Source: Candidatus Iainarchaeum sp. | GTDB taxonomy: Archaea > Iainarchaeota > Iainarchaeia > Iainarchaeales > JAGVWC01 | Assembly: GCA_018304465.1 (NCBI GenBank) | Contig: JAGVWC010000010.1 | Span: 191,211 to 255,210, forward strand | DNA: 64,000 bases | Direction of reading: 5' to 3' | In this document: positions 22,913-30,209 of the stretch, one piece after another | Position numbering within the stretch: position 1 is the stretch's first letter | How the letters are laid out: each line of letters begins with the position of its first letter | Notes under the pieces: generated by a model | Told to the model about the DNA's origin: nothing | Databases searched by the model: none | The model's input: only the letters and a program-made list of their open reading frames with translations | Program-made: the position numbers and the translations under genes

Positions 22913-24409
22913 ATGAAACCAACCAAAAACGATTTTTCCCTTGAACTAGCCGCATACTTGTCCGAAAAAGACTTTGTCTACGGACCCGAACCCGAATTAT
23001 ACGGCGGCATCGCGGGATTTTATACCTACGGACCGCTTGGAAAACGATTGAAAAACAACATTGAAACCGTCATTCGCAAAGCGTTTAACGTCAACGGTTT
23101 TTTTGAAATCGAATACCCCTTAATTGCGCCCGCCGCGGTGTGGAAAGCCTCGGGTCATTTGGCCAATTTTTCGGACCCGACCATCGAATGCTCCAAATGC
23201 AACTCCAGTTTTCGCGCGGACAAACTCGTCGAAGAAGCCACGGGAACCAGCGACGCGGGCCACTTGACCGACGAACAACTCGTCAACCAGATCCGCGAAC
23301 ACGACCTCAAATGCTTAAACTGCAAAGGACGCTTTAACCTCGAAATCAAACGATACTCCTTGATGCTCAAAACCACGATCGGATCCGACATCGAAGCGTA
23401 TAACCGACCCGAAACCGCGACCACGACCTACTTGCCGTTCAAACATTACCTGAATTTTTTCCGAAACCGTTTGCCCTTCACGGTGTTCCAAATCGGAAAA
23501 GCGTTTCGAAACGAAATTTCTCCGCGCCAACACTTGCTTCGCATGCGCGAATTCACCCAAGCCGAAAGCCAATTCTTTATCGCGCCCGAATCCAAACACA
23601 CGTGGGAAAAATTCTCCAAAATCGAAAACGAAACACTACCGTTTTGGACCGAAGACGCCCAAAAAAAAGGTCAACCCCTTCAAATAATCAAACTCAAAGA
23701 CGCGTTGGCCAAAAAAATCCTCAAAAACAAGGCCTACGCGTGGAACCTGTGGTTATCGTATCACATTTTCACGGAAATGGGAATACCCGTCCAAAAAATC
23801 CGGTTACGCCAGCATTATTCGGATGAACGCGCGTTTTACTCCGACGACACCTGGGACCTGGAAGTCGAACTCAACGCGTTTGGCTGGACCGAACTTGCCG
23901 GAATATCCGACCGAACCGATTACGACCTCAAACAACACGCCAAACACTCCAACCAAAAACTCGTGGCACGCTCGCCTGAAAACGTGGAATTCGTTCCGCA
24001 CGTCATCGAAATCGCGTTCGGAGTCGACCGACCCGTATTCGCGTTATGCGACTTGTTTTATTCCAAACGCGAACAAGACGAAAAAAGAACCATTCTCGCG
24101 TTTCCACCCAAAATGGCTCCGATTCAAGTCGCGGTTTTTCCCCTGGTGAAGAAAGACGGTTTGGATGACAAAGCCGAACAACTCTACCGATCGCTTGAAA
24201 ACCAGTTCCTATGCTATTTTGATGATTCCGGAAGCATCGGAAAACGATACTCCCGCATGGACGCCGTTGGAACCCCGTACTGCATTACCATCGACTACGA
24301 TTCCATGCAACACCAGGACGTTACGGTCCGCGAACGCGATTCCATGAAACAAGAACGCGTCAAACTATCCGAACTCGAAAAATACTTATTTCAAAGGCTG
24401 CAAAAATGA
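22913..24409 (+). CDS. glyS: Glycine--tRNA ligase (alpha2 type)
   Basis: 498 residues, class II synthetase of the archaeal/eukaryal alpha2 type that charges tRNA-Gly. Early motif FYTYGPLGKRLKNNIE is characteristic. An inserted zinc-finger-like region has CSKC and CLNC. Motif 2 is in FRNEISPRQHLLRMREFTQAE, the Glu-rich pocket in WTELAGISDRTDYDL, and motif 3 in PHVIEIAFGVDRPV. The C-terminal anticodon-binding domain starts near APIQVAVFPL. The stop overlaps the nop5 start as ATGA, forming an overlap operon with nop5 and fibrillarin. Confidence 0.96.
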   Translation: MKPTKNDFSLELAAYLSEKDFVYGPEPELYGGIAGFYTYGPLGKRLKNNIETVIRKAFNVNGFFEIEYPLIAPAAVWKASGHLANFSDPTIECSKCNSSFRADKLVEEATGTSDAGHLTDEQLVNQIREHDLKCLNCKGRFNLEIKRYSLMLKTTIGSDIEAYNRPETATTTYLPFKHYLNFFRNRLPFTVFQIGKAFRNEISPRQHLLRMREFTQAESQFFIAPESKHTWEKFSKIENETLPFWTEDAQKKGQPLQIIKLKDALAKKILKNKAYAWNLWLSYHIFTEMGIPVQKIRLRQHYSDERAFYSDDTWDLEVELNAFGWTELAGISDRTDYDLKQHAKHSNQKLVARSPENVEFVPHVIEIAFGVDRPVFALCDLFYSKREQDEKRTILAFPPKMAPIQVAVFPLVKKDGLDDKAEQLYRSLENQFLCYFDDSGSIGKRYSRMDAVGTPYCITIDYDSMQHQDVTVRERDSMKQERVKLSELEKYLFQRLQK

Positions 24410-25785
24410 CGGACTTTTTAGAACTGAGAAAAAAACTCCTCGAACGCACCAAAAAACAAGTGCAAATCGAATTCGGAGAAAACGAAATCCACTTGATCCG
24501 CGCCAGCAACGCGTTATCCGATCTGGAAGCCGTATACAACCTGCTGTACGAACACACCAAAGAATGGTATCACTATCACTTTCCCGAACTCGAAGGCCTT
24601 TTGGACGATCCTGCGTTGTACCTAAAACTCGTGTACGAACTCGGTGAACGATCGAAAATGACCGACGACGCGGTCGCCAAAATCGAAACCGACATTGAAA
24701 AAGCCAAAACCATCGCCCAAAAAGCGGTTTTTTCCATCGGAGCCGACATTCCCGACGAAACACTCGCCGAAATCCGGCTCATCGCGCTCAACGCATTAAA
24801 TATCAAACAAGAAATGGACGCATTGGAAAAACTCCTTGAAAAACAACTCAAACAAATCGCCCCCAACTTCTCGATCATCGCCGGCACCCAAATCGCGGGC
24901 CGCATGATCAGCCACACCGGAAGCATCCAAAAACTCGCGATGCTACCCGCGTCCTCCATTCAAGTGCTTGGCGCCGAAAAAGCCTTGTTTCGATTCTTAA
25001 AAAACCGAAAAAACCTTCCGCCCAAACACGGTTACTTGTTCGCCCACGGATTCGTCCGACAATTACCCGCCGAAAAACGCGGTCGCATGGCGCGCACGCT
25101 TGCAAGCAAACTCTCGATCGCGATTCGAACCGATTACTACAACAAAAACGAAAACGTCGCCGGAAAAATCCAAGAACAACTCGCTCGCCGCGTCGAAGAA
25201 CTCAAAAACGCGAAAACCAAAAACAAACCCATCCGAAAATTCGACGCGCCACGACCAATGTTCCAGCGACCCGAACGATTCCAACCCCGCGATTCGAATG
25301 AACGAAAAGAAAGATACCCACCCAAAAGCGATTATCGTCCCAAAGGCAATTATCCGCCGAAAAGAGACTACAAACCCCGCGAAAATTACAGACCCGCAGG
25401 CGAATACAAACCCAGAGACAATTTCACCCCAAACACCGATTACAAACCCCGCGGAAATTTTTCACCCAACACGGATTACAAACCCAAAGGAGACTACAAA
25501 CCCAAAAGCGACTACAAACCGCGGAACAAACCATTCCAAAAAGACCGATTTCGACCCCAACGCTCGGGTCGACGCGAAGAAAAACGGGATTTCGGAACAC
25601 AACCCGTCGAAAAAAAGTTTTCCTCGTTTACCGTAGAAAAATCCACGTTCCAACCCTTGCCACCCGGACAAGCCCCCAAATTCCGAAAATTTAACCAGCC
25701 GCGCAGCAAATTCTCAACCCGAAACCGATCCGAAGCCGGGTCGCAAGGACGCCCCAACAAATTCAGAAAGAGAAAATCCAGATGA
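24406..25785 (+). CDS. Nop5 (Nop56/58-like) C/D-box RNP core protein with repeat tail
   Basis: 459 residues. The NOP domain (about residues 120-265) is recognisable: LNIKQEMDALEKLLEKQLKQ coiled coil, then IAGTQIAGRMISHTGSIQKLAMLPASSIQVLGAEKALFRFL (excerpted motifs) and GRMARTLASKLSIAIRTDYY. Nop5 scaffolds L7Ae-bound guide RNA and fibrillarin for 2'-O-methylation. After the core, residues about 275-459 form a long Arg/Lys/Pro/Tyr-rich tail with units such as DYKPRG and NYPPKR. Archaeal Nop5 normally ends in a short basic tail, so this extension is unusual. ATGA overlaps on both sides. Confidence 0.95.
   Translation: MTDFLELRKKLLERTKKQVQIEFGENEIHLIRASNALSDLEAVYNLLYEHTKEWYHYHFPELEGLLDDPALYLKLVYELGERSKMTDDAVAKIETDIEKAKTIAQKAVFSIGADIPDETLAEIRLIALNALNIKQEMDALEKLLEKQLKQIAPNFSIIAGTQIAGRMISHTGSIQKLAMLPASSIQVLGAEKALFRFLKNRKNLPPKHGYLFAHGFVRQLPAEKRGRMARTLASKLSIAIRTDYYNKNENVAGKIQEQLARRVEELKNAKTKNKPIRKFDAPRPMFQRPERFQPRDSNERKERYPPKSDYRPKGNYPPKRDYKPRENYRPAGEYKPRDNFTPNTDYKPRGNFSPNTDYKPKGDYKPKSDYKPRNKPFQKDRFRPQRSGRREEKRDFGTQPVEKKFSSFTVEKSTFQPLPPGQAPKFRKFNQPRSKFSTRNRSEAGSQGRPNKFRKRKSR
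25318..25540 (+). repeat. Tandem (D/N/E)Y(K/R)PK-type coding repeat in nop5
   Basis: Imperfect units of about 18-33 nt encode SDYRPKG, NYPPKRD, YKPRENY, EYKPRD, TDYKPRG, TDYKPKG, DYKPKS and DYKPRN. The nucleotide repeats (for example GATTACAAACCC) suggest expansion by slippage or unequal recombination. Confidence 0.7.
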
Positions 25786-26441
25786 AAACGCTTTTTCCAG
25801 GGGTGTTTGAACACCAACGAAAACTCTGGACCCAAAACCTGGTTCCCGGCAAACAAGTCTACGGCGAAGAACTCCAAACCATCGACGGCAACGAATACCG
25901 CAACTGGACTCCGATGAAAAGCAAACTCGCCGCCGCCATCAAAAACGGCTTGACGACGTTTCCATTCGCCCCCAAAACCCACGTGCTGTATCTGGGCAGC
26001 GCCGAAGGCACGACCTTATCCCATTTGTCCGACATACTCCAAGGCACCGGCGTCCTCATCGGAATCGACGTATCCGCACGCACCGTTCCCAAACTCATCC
26101 AGATATCCGAACAACGCCCCCACTTAATCCCCATTCTTGCGGACGCCGAACACCCGGCCGAATACCCCGCTGAAATCCGCGAAATCACGTTTGACGTGTT
26201 GTTTCAGGACATCGCGCAAAAAAACCAAACCGAAATATTTCTCGCCAATGTACCCTTGCTCAAAACCAACGGCTATGGACTCCTGGTGATCAAAGCCCCC
26301 AGTATTGACAGCCAACAACCCACGGAAACCGTCATCCAAGAACAAGTCCAAAAACTCGAAAAACACGTAAAAGTCCTCCAAATCGTGTCTTTGGAACCAT
26401 TTGAGAAAAAACACGCGTTAATTCTCTGCCAAAAAAATTAA
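25782..26441 (+). CDS. flpA: Fibrillarin-like rRNA/tRNA 2'-O-methyltransferase
   Basis: 219 residues. Fibrillarin is the SAM-dependent catalyst of the C/D-box RNP. The N-terminal strand domain ends in YRNWTPMKSKLAAAI. The SAM-binding motif I is VLYLGSAEGTTLSHLSDIL. The second acidic motif is GIDVSARTVPKL, and the catalytic set includes the aspartate in FQDIAQ and the lysine in LLVIKAPSID. Its ATG overlaps the nop5 stop (ATGA), fitting obligate partnership with Nop5. Confidence 0.96.
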   Translation: MKTLFPGVFEHQRKLWTQNLVPGKQVYGEELQTIDGNEYRNWTPMKSKLAAAIKNGLTTFPFAPKTHVLYLGSAEGTTLSHLSDILQGTGVLIGIDVSARTVPKLIQISEQRPHLIPILADAEHPAEYPAEIREITFDVLFQDIAQKNQTEIFLANVPLLKTNGYGLLVIKAPSIDSQQPTETVIQEQVQKLEKHVKVLQIVSLEPFEKKHALILCQKN

Positions 26442-26462
26442 AAACCACCAAACCCTACAATA

Positions 26463-27056
26463 ATGCACCACAGGGAAAAAAACATGCGAAAAGAAATTCA
26501 CCGGCAATTCATTCACTTCGTAGGCGGAAACCTCGCGATCGGAGTCCTCTCCGCTACCCTGTTGCTAGGCATTGAAAAATGGATCCTGGTCGCCGTGCTC
26601 ATTGCCGCCTTCATGATCGGATACCTGCTGGCCAAACGCGTTCAAAAAGGCCACAAAGTCACGATCATCCATGACCTCATCAAACACGTCGAACGCGAAG
26701 AAGAAAAAAAAGATTTTCCCGCAAAACCCGCTTTTTTGCTTTTGGCCGGAATCATCTTCACCATCGCGTTATTTGACCCGCTTCCCGCCATCATCGGAAT
26801 CGTAGTGCTCACATACGGAGACACCGTCGCGACACTCATCGGAAAATACAGCGGAAAAATCGAACTCATTTCCAACCGCACGCTCGAAGGAACCGTCGCC
26901 GGCATCATCGCCGCAACCATTCCCTTATTGTTTTTGCTTGATCCCTCCAAAGCCATCGGAATCGCCATCGTCGGAATGCTCGCCGAATACCTTCCCATAG
27001 ACGACAACATCGGAATCCCGCTGGTCGGAGCACTCGCTGCCAAACTATTAATCTAA
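26463..27056 (+). CDS. Polyprenol/phytol kinase-like membrane protein
   Basis: 197 residues from the track start; ATG at 26484 (MRKEIHRQFIHFVGG) is an alternative that better matches the family N-terminus. Features are a first helix with REIHRQFIHFVGGNL, several further helices, the loop YGDTVATLIGKYSGKIEL and NRTLEGTVAG. GDT-x-A and K/R-T-x-EG-T motifs are those of the SEC59/VTE5-like CTP-dependent dolichol, phytol and diacylglycerol kinases. A role in isoprenoid alcohol phosphorylation is likely. The stop precedes the Nudix gene ATG by only 2 nt. Confidence 0.8.
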   Translation: MHHREKNMRKEIHRQFIHFVGGNLAIGVLSATLLLGIEKWILVAVLIAAFMIGYLLAKRVQKGHKVTIIHDLIKHVEREEEKKDFPAKPAFLLLAGIIFTIALFDPLPAIIGIVVLTYGDTVATLIGKYSGKIELISNRTLEGTVAGIIAATIPLLFLLDPSKAIGIAIVGMLAEYLPIDDNIGIPLVGALAAKLLI

Positions 27057-27058
27057 AA

Positions 27059-27556
27059 ATGATTTTCATGACATCCGAACAACTCTATACGGATCAGCTG
27101 GGGCACGAACACCCGATTCCCGACTACCTCACTCCGAAAAAAAGGGTTTCCTGCTACGCCGCCATCATCTCGAACAACAAACTCTTGCTGGTTCGCCAGC
27201 AATGGGATCACAAACTCGTGTTTCCCGGCGGAAAAATAGACGACGAAGAAACCGTAAAAGACGCGCTTTTCCGCGAAGTCCGCGAAGAAGCCGGACACGA
27301 ACTCGCTTCGTTTTCCACCATCCCGTTCTATGTCAAAAACAACCATTTCTTCGAACTCGACCACAAAGACTATTTCGAATCCACCATGCAATACTACTTC
27401 GGCCAAATCACCCACGCCAAAAACGCGACCCCAAAAGACGTAAACGAAATCGAATCTATCGAATGGAAACCGATCGAAGAAATCAAAGAAGAACAAATCA
27501 GCCAAAGCCAACGCGAAGCCTACGTGGCCCTCAAACAGCATTTAAAAAACAAATAA
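27059..27556 (+). CDS. Nudix hydrolase
   Basis: 165 residues. The Nudix box is complete: GGKIDDEETVKDALFREVREEAGHEL (G-x5-E-x7-REUxEExGU). It follows strand VSCYAAIISNNKLLLVRQQ and precedes a strand-rich substrate-binding half. Such enzymes hydrolyse nucleoside diphosphates linked to another moiety; the substrate is not predictable here. ATG lies 2 nt after the polyprenol-kinase-like gene stop, so they share a transcript. M4 (27068) is an alternative start. Confidence 0.9.
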   Translation: MIFMTSEQLYTDQLGHEHPIPDYLTPKKRVSCYAAIISNNKLLLVRQQWDHKLVFPGGKIDDEETVKDALFREVREEAGHELASFSTIPFYVKNNHFFELDHKDYFESTMQYYFGQITHAKNATPKDVNEIESIEWKPIEEIKEEQISQSQREAYVALKQHLKNK

Positions 27557-27571
27557 GCAACGAATTCTTAC

Positions 27572-27698
27572 GGACCCGTAGCGAAGAGGATATCGCAGCG
27601 CTCTCCTACAGCTTTTTGTCTTGGGACAAAAACCTGGGAAAAAAAATCCCGGAATTGGAGTCAGGCGCAGGTCGTGGGTTCAAATCCCACCGGGTCCG
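27572..27698 (+). tRNA. tRNA-Arg(CCT) with 54-nt intron
   Basis: Acceptor GGACCCG/CGGGTCC, discriminator G. D stem GCGA/TCGC. The anticodon stem GCGCT/GGCGC encloses C-T-CCT-A, then an intron at 27609-27662, then A38. CTCC at the 5' junction pairs with GGAG near the 3' junction, leaving 3-nt bulges TA^C and TC^A. This is a canonical bulge-helix-bulge at 37/38. Removal gives anticodon CCT. T arm GTGGG-TTCAAAT-CCCAC. Confidence 0.93.
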
Positions 27699-27802
27699 AA
27701 ACAACCTCCCTCGTGACAACAGGGATTGCACAGGAAATCGCCGTTTAGAGGCACTGAATAAGCTTTAATTCTTGAGAATGCCAAGGCCTATGGAGAAAGA
27801 AA

Positions 27803-28546
27803 ATGTCAAGGAACGCACGACGAATCCGCAGACAAAAAGCGCTTGAAGCACGCGGTTCTTTTAACGCAAACAAACCAGTCAGGAGTGTTACTCCGAAAGA
27901 AGCCGCTCTTCGTGCCTTGAACGAAAGCAACTTGGATTTTGAAAAAGCGATTGAAAAAATCGCCAAAAAAAGGGCTGTCCGTCGCAAGCAGCTTTCGCGA
28001 GTCCCAGCAACGGCCATAAGCAAATTCAGGGACGTTATCGAGTACGAGCGCGCTACGATCGCATTGGAACAGCAAGCGATCTGGGAGCTTGAACGGCTAA
28101 GGAAAATGGCCCCGGATTCGTGGATCAGAAGCGCAAGACAATTGTACAACCGCGATTTAATCAAATCAGTGCAGATTGATGAATCCCCGTTGGAAACCGC
28201 GGCTGTCCTGTTAACTATTTCAGCCGTTTCCCGCAAAGGAGATGCGAATAGCCTGACTAGCGGCTTACGAGCAAGCCGGTTACCCCCAAGCGCAACAACA
28301 AGTCTAAAGAATGCGATCGCCCTTGCAAGAGCAGGACCCTCATTAATCCGAACAAAAATTGCGGACGCGCAAAAAAAGCGCGCGAACAAAAAAGACCTTG
28401 AAGTTCTTGAGCGCTTATTGCAACACGCTGAAAGGACAGCAAAAATACTCGAAGAAATCGACTCAAAACCACCCGCAGAAAAAGAACGACGAGTAACTGA
28501 ACTCTTGAAAAAATTCAATCGGTGGGTTATGCCGAATCCAAAATAG
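27803..28546 (+). CDS. Hypothetical basic helical protein, 247 aa
   Basis: Not recognised. The protein starts MSRNARRIRRQKALEARG, is rich in Arg, Lys, Ala, Leu and Glu throughout, and is predicted to be almost all helix, with probable coiled coil around IEYERATIALEQQAIWELERL. There are no cysteines and no membrane segment. Codon use lacks the A/C-heavy strand bias of neighbouring core genes. It lies just after tRNA-Arg and before a toxin-antitoxin-like pair, which suggests a tRNA-associated insertion. An RBS-like GGAGAAAG lies upstream of the ATG. Confidence 0.55.
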   Translation: MSRNARRIRRQKALEARGSFNANKPVRSVTPKEAALRALNESNLDFEKAIEKIAKKRAVRRKQLSRVPATAISKFRDVIEYERATIALEQQAIWELERLRKMAPDSWIRSARQLYNRDLIKSVQIDESPLETAAVLLTISAVSRKGDANSLTSGLRASRLPPSATTSLKNAIALARAGPSLIRTKIADAQKKRANKKDLEVLERLLQHAERTAKILEEIDSKPPAEKERRVTELLKKFNRWVMPNPK

Positions 28547-28576
28547 TGCGCACAACGCCAAAAGCCAGCAAACGGT

Positions 28577-28930
28577 TCAGCTTCGCTTGTACCCGAATTT
28601 CCGTTCGTAATCCTTGTGCGGGACCCATTCGAGCAGGATGGAAATTATTTCAATTTCGTTTCCTTTAATGGTGTAGAGCAGCCGCCAGCCGTTAGGCAAA
28701 TCGTATTTGCGAAGATTATCGATGCGATACTTCCGGATGTACTCTTTTGGCCATTGGTTTGATGGCACCCGAATTCCGCACAAGGGGTTTTGCGTGAGAT
28801 CCGCAACGGCTCTTTTCAAAAACGCGCCCAATTGTTGCTCTTCGGACTTTCCTTTTTCAAGCCCGTCAAAAGCCGCCTTCAAGGAAGGATCGACAAAAGC
28901 CACGCGCTTTATCCGCTCTTTTGGAGTCAC
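28577..28930 (-). CDS. RelE-superfamily toxin-like protein
   Basis: 117 residues. After a helical N-terminus (KAAFDGLEKGKSEEQQLGAFLKRAV), the core reads RVPSNQWPKEYIRKYRIDNLRKYDLPNGWRLLYTI and then a strand pair ending SILLEWVPHKDYERKFGY. The Y-x-D/N-L-R-x-Y-L/D-x-G-W-R-L-x-Y pattern and the C-terminal DYERKFGY are typical of RelE-like toxins. Start ATG overlaps the stop of the upstream 94-aa gene (ATGA), as in toxin-antitoxin operons. Confidence 0.8.
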   Translation of the reverse strand: MTPKERIKRVAFVDPSLKAAFDGLEKGKSEEQQLGAFLKRAVADLTQNPLCGIRVPSNQWPKEYIRKYRIDNLRKYDLPNGWRLLYTIKGNEIEIISILLEWVPHKDYERKFGYKRS

Positions 28931-29211
28931 TTGACCACAAGCCCTTTTTTCTTAAGCCGTTCGACATCTCTTGGCGCCCAAATCCAAATCGGATGCTTTT
29001 CTTCATCAATCAGGATTTTTCCGCTGTATTCCAGATAATCCAAAGCCGCCAGGAACGTTTGCCACATCACCTGTTTTGGAAGTTTCTGCCAAAGTTTTCT
29101 AACGGTAAAATCTCCCTTCGCATCCAGTATGGCCTTTTCAATCATCAAAACAGTGTCCAAGCGGGGAAACCGTAAAACTTCGCCCCTAAAAATCTGCATC
29201 TGATCCGACAT
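28927..29211 (-). CDS. Winged-helix-like putative antitoxin/regulator
   Basis: 94 residues from ATG at 29211 (MSDQMQIFRGEVLRFPRLDT); the track start is further upstream in the promoter. The body FTVRKLWQKLPKQVMWQTFLAALDYLEYSGKILIDEEKHPIW (motifs) looks like a winged helix, with recognition helix and wing, ending WAPRDVERLKKKGLVVK. It is coupled to the RelE-like gene by a 4-nt overlap. A perfect palindrome at 29222-29237 just upstream of its start would suit autorepression. Confidence 0.6.
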   Translation of the reverse strand: MSDQMQIFRGEVLRFPRLDTVLMIEKAILDAKGDFTVRKLWQKLPKQVMWQTFLAALDYLEYSGKILIDEEKHPIWIWAPRDVERLKKKGLVVK

Positions 29212-29221
29212 ACAACCACAA

Positions 29222-29237
29222 TATATCAATTGATATA
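29222..29237. promoter_or_regulatory. Palindromic operator candidate TATATCAATTGATATA
   Basis: A perfect 16-bp inverted repeat lies 11 nt upstream of the ATG at 29211. It overlaps TATA-like sequence, so a bound dimer would block transcription initiation. It is the natural operator candidate for the wHTH/RelE-like pair. Confidence 0.55.
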
Positions 29238-29466
29238 CAACATTATTTAAGCATTTGCCCGCGGGAATGAAACAGCCCCAGCGATCCGACAAAACACCCA
29301 CGCCTCAATCCGCAACCCGACAGCAATCGTTCGTTTTCTGGGTGTTTACCCCCCAGCCAAACACATAAATGGACAACCACCGAAAAAATAATCATGAAAT
29401 TTGACAAAAAAAATAGGAGCCCCATGGCAAAAAAAGTAGCGGGATAAAGTTCCCTCGATCCGAACA
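29238..29466. other. Gap without a supported gene
   Basis: Only very short frames occur (for example MAKKVAG on the plus strand after GGAG, and a 33-codon frame from about 29267). None shows a domain or convincing initiation signals. No RNA gene is recognised. Confidence 0.4.
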
Positions 29467-29754
29467 TTATTTTTTCTTTTGTTTGGGATTGGATCCGTTT
29501 TGAATTTTTTCCCAGCGCTCAGCCAGGTTTTTTCGCAGGCGTCCCAGGCGATATCCGGCATGAAGACGCAACGCGGGCCGCTCGGCATCCAAAAAATCCG
29601 CTGACACCCATTCAAAACGGGTTCCCACCGTTGCGGCTGGATAAAACGACCGTTTTTTTGGGCTCGAACCGAAACAGCCATCCAACCGATGCGCCGCGAA
29701 AGTACTTGCAGGATTCCAAACGACTGTTTTTCCAACGAAAAAAGCTTTTTTCAT
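29467..29754 (-). CDS. Hypothetical protein, 95 aa
   Basis: Start chosen at 29754 (MKKAFFVGKTVVWNPAST) because a TATA-like TAATAAATTC lies about 27-30 nt upstream on the complement. The protein is basic, with FEWVSADFLDAERPALRLHAGYRLGRLRKNLAERWEK as a helical C-terminal part. I do not recognise a family. It is divergent from the small membrane protein at 29843. Confidence 0.5.
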   Translation of the reverse strand: MKKAFFVGKTVVWNPASTFAAHRLDGCFGSSPKKRSFYPAATVGTRFEWVSADFLDAERPALRLHAGYRLGRLRKNLAERWEKIQNGSNPKQKKK

Positions 29755-29842
29755 AAACCCGCATTGCAAAGTCGGAAAAGAATTTATTAGTCTTAAAAGA
29801 ATAAATTGAAACTATTATATTCTTTTTTGAATTAAGTTCTTC

Positions 29843-30202
29843 ATGGCCGGAAAAATAAAACACGGAATCATTGCCACCATCGGGTTCTTGCTTTCCCCGC
29901 TTTCATGGTGGAACGATTTGATCATTAACATTCCCATCGCGTACGCCATCGGAACCGCGGTCGCCGTAATTGACAAAACGCTTTTTTTTCCCGCCGTGAT
30001 TTTGGGGTACTGGGCCACCAACATCGCGGGAATGCTGTTGCTTTCCCACGGACTTGCCGGACTTGGGGAAAAAAGGCCTCGCCCGTTATTGGAACAACTA
30101 AAAGAACAACTGGTTTGGACCTTGCTCTACACCGCCTTCATCGCGGTTTTGATTTGGGCGGGAATCCTTCGGTTTCCCACGGAATATTTCCAAACGAACT
30201 AA
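29843..30202 (+). CDS. Small multi-pass membrane protein, 119 aa
   Basis: Three hydrophobic segments: IIATIGFLLSPLSWWNDLIINIPIAYAIG, LFFPAVILGYWATNIAGMLLL and LLYTAFIAVLIWAGIL. A cytoplasmic-type loop GLGEKRPRPLLEQLKEQ separates the last two. A TATA-like ACTATTATAT is centred about 26 nt before the ATG, predicting a leaderless mRNA. The SPLSWWND and GYWATN motifs look conserved-like, but I cannot name a family. Confidence 0.7.
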   Translation: MAGKIKHGIIATIGFLLSPLSWWNDLIINIPIAYAIGTAVAVIDKTLFFPAVILGYWATNIAGMLLLSHGLAGLGEKRPRPLLEQLKEQLVWTLLYTAFIAVLIWAGILRFPTEYFQTN

Positions 30203-30209
30203 ACCCAAC

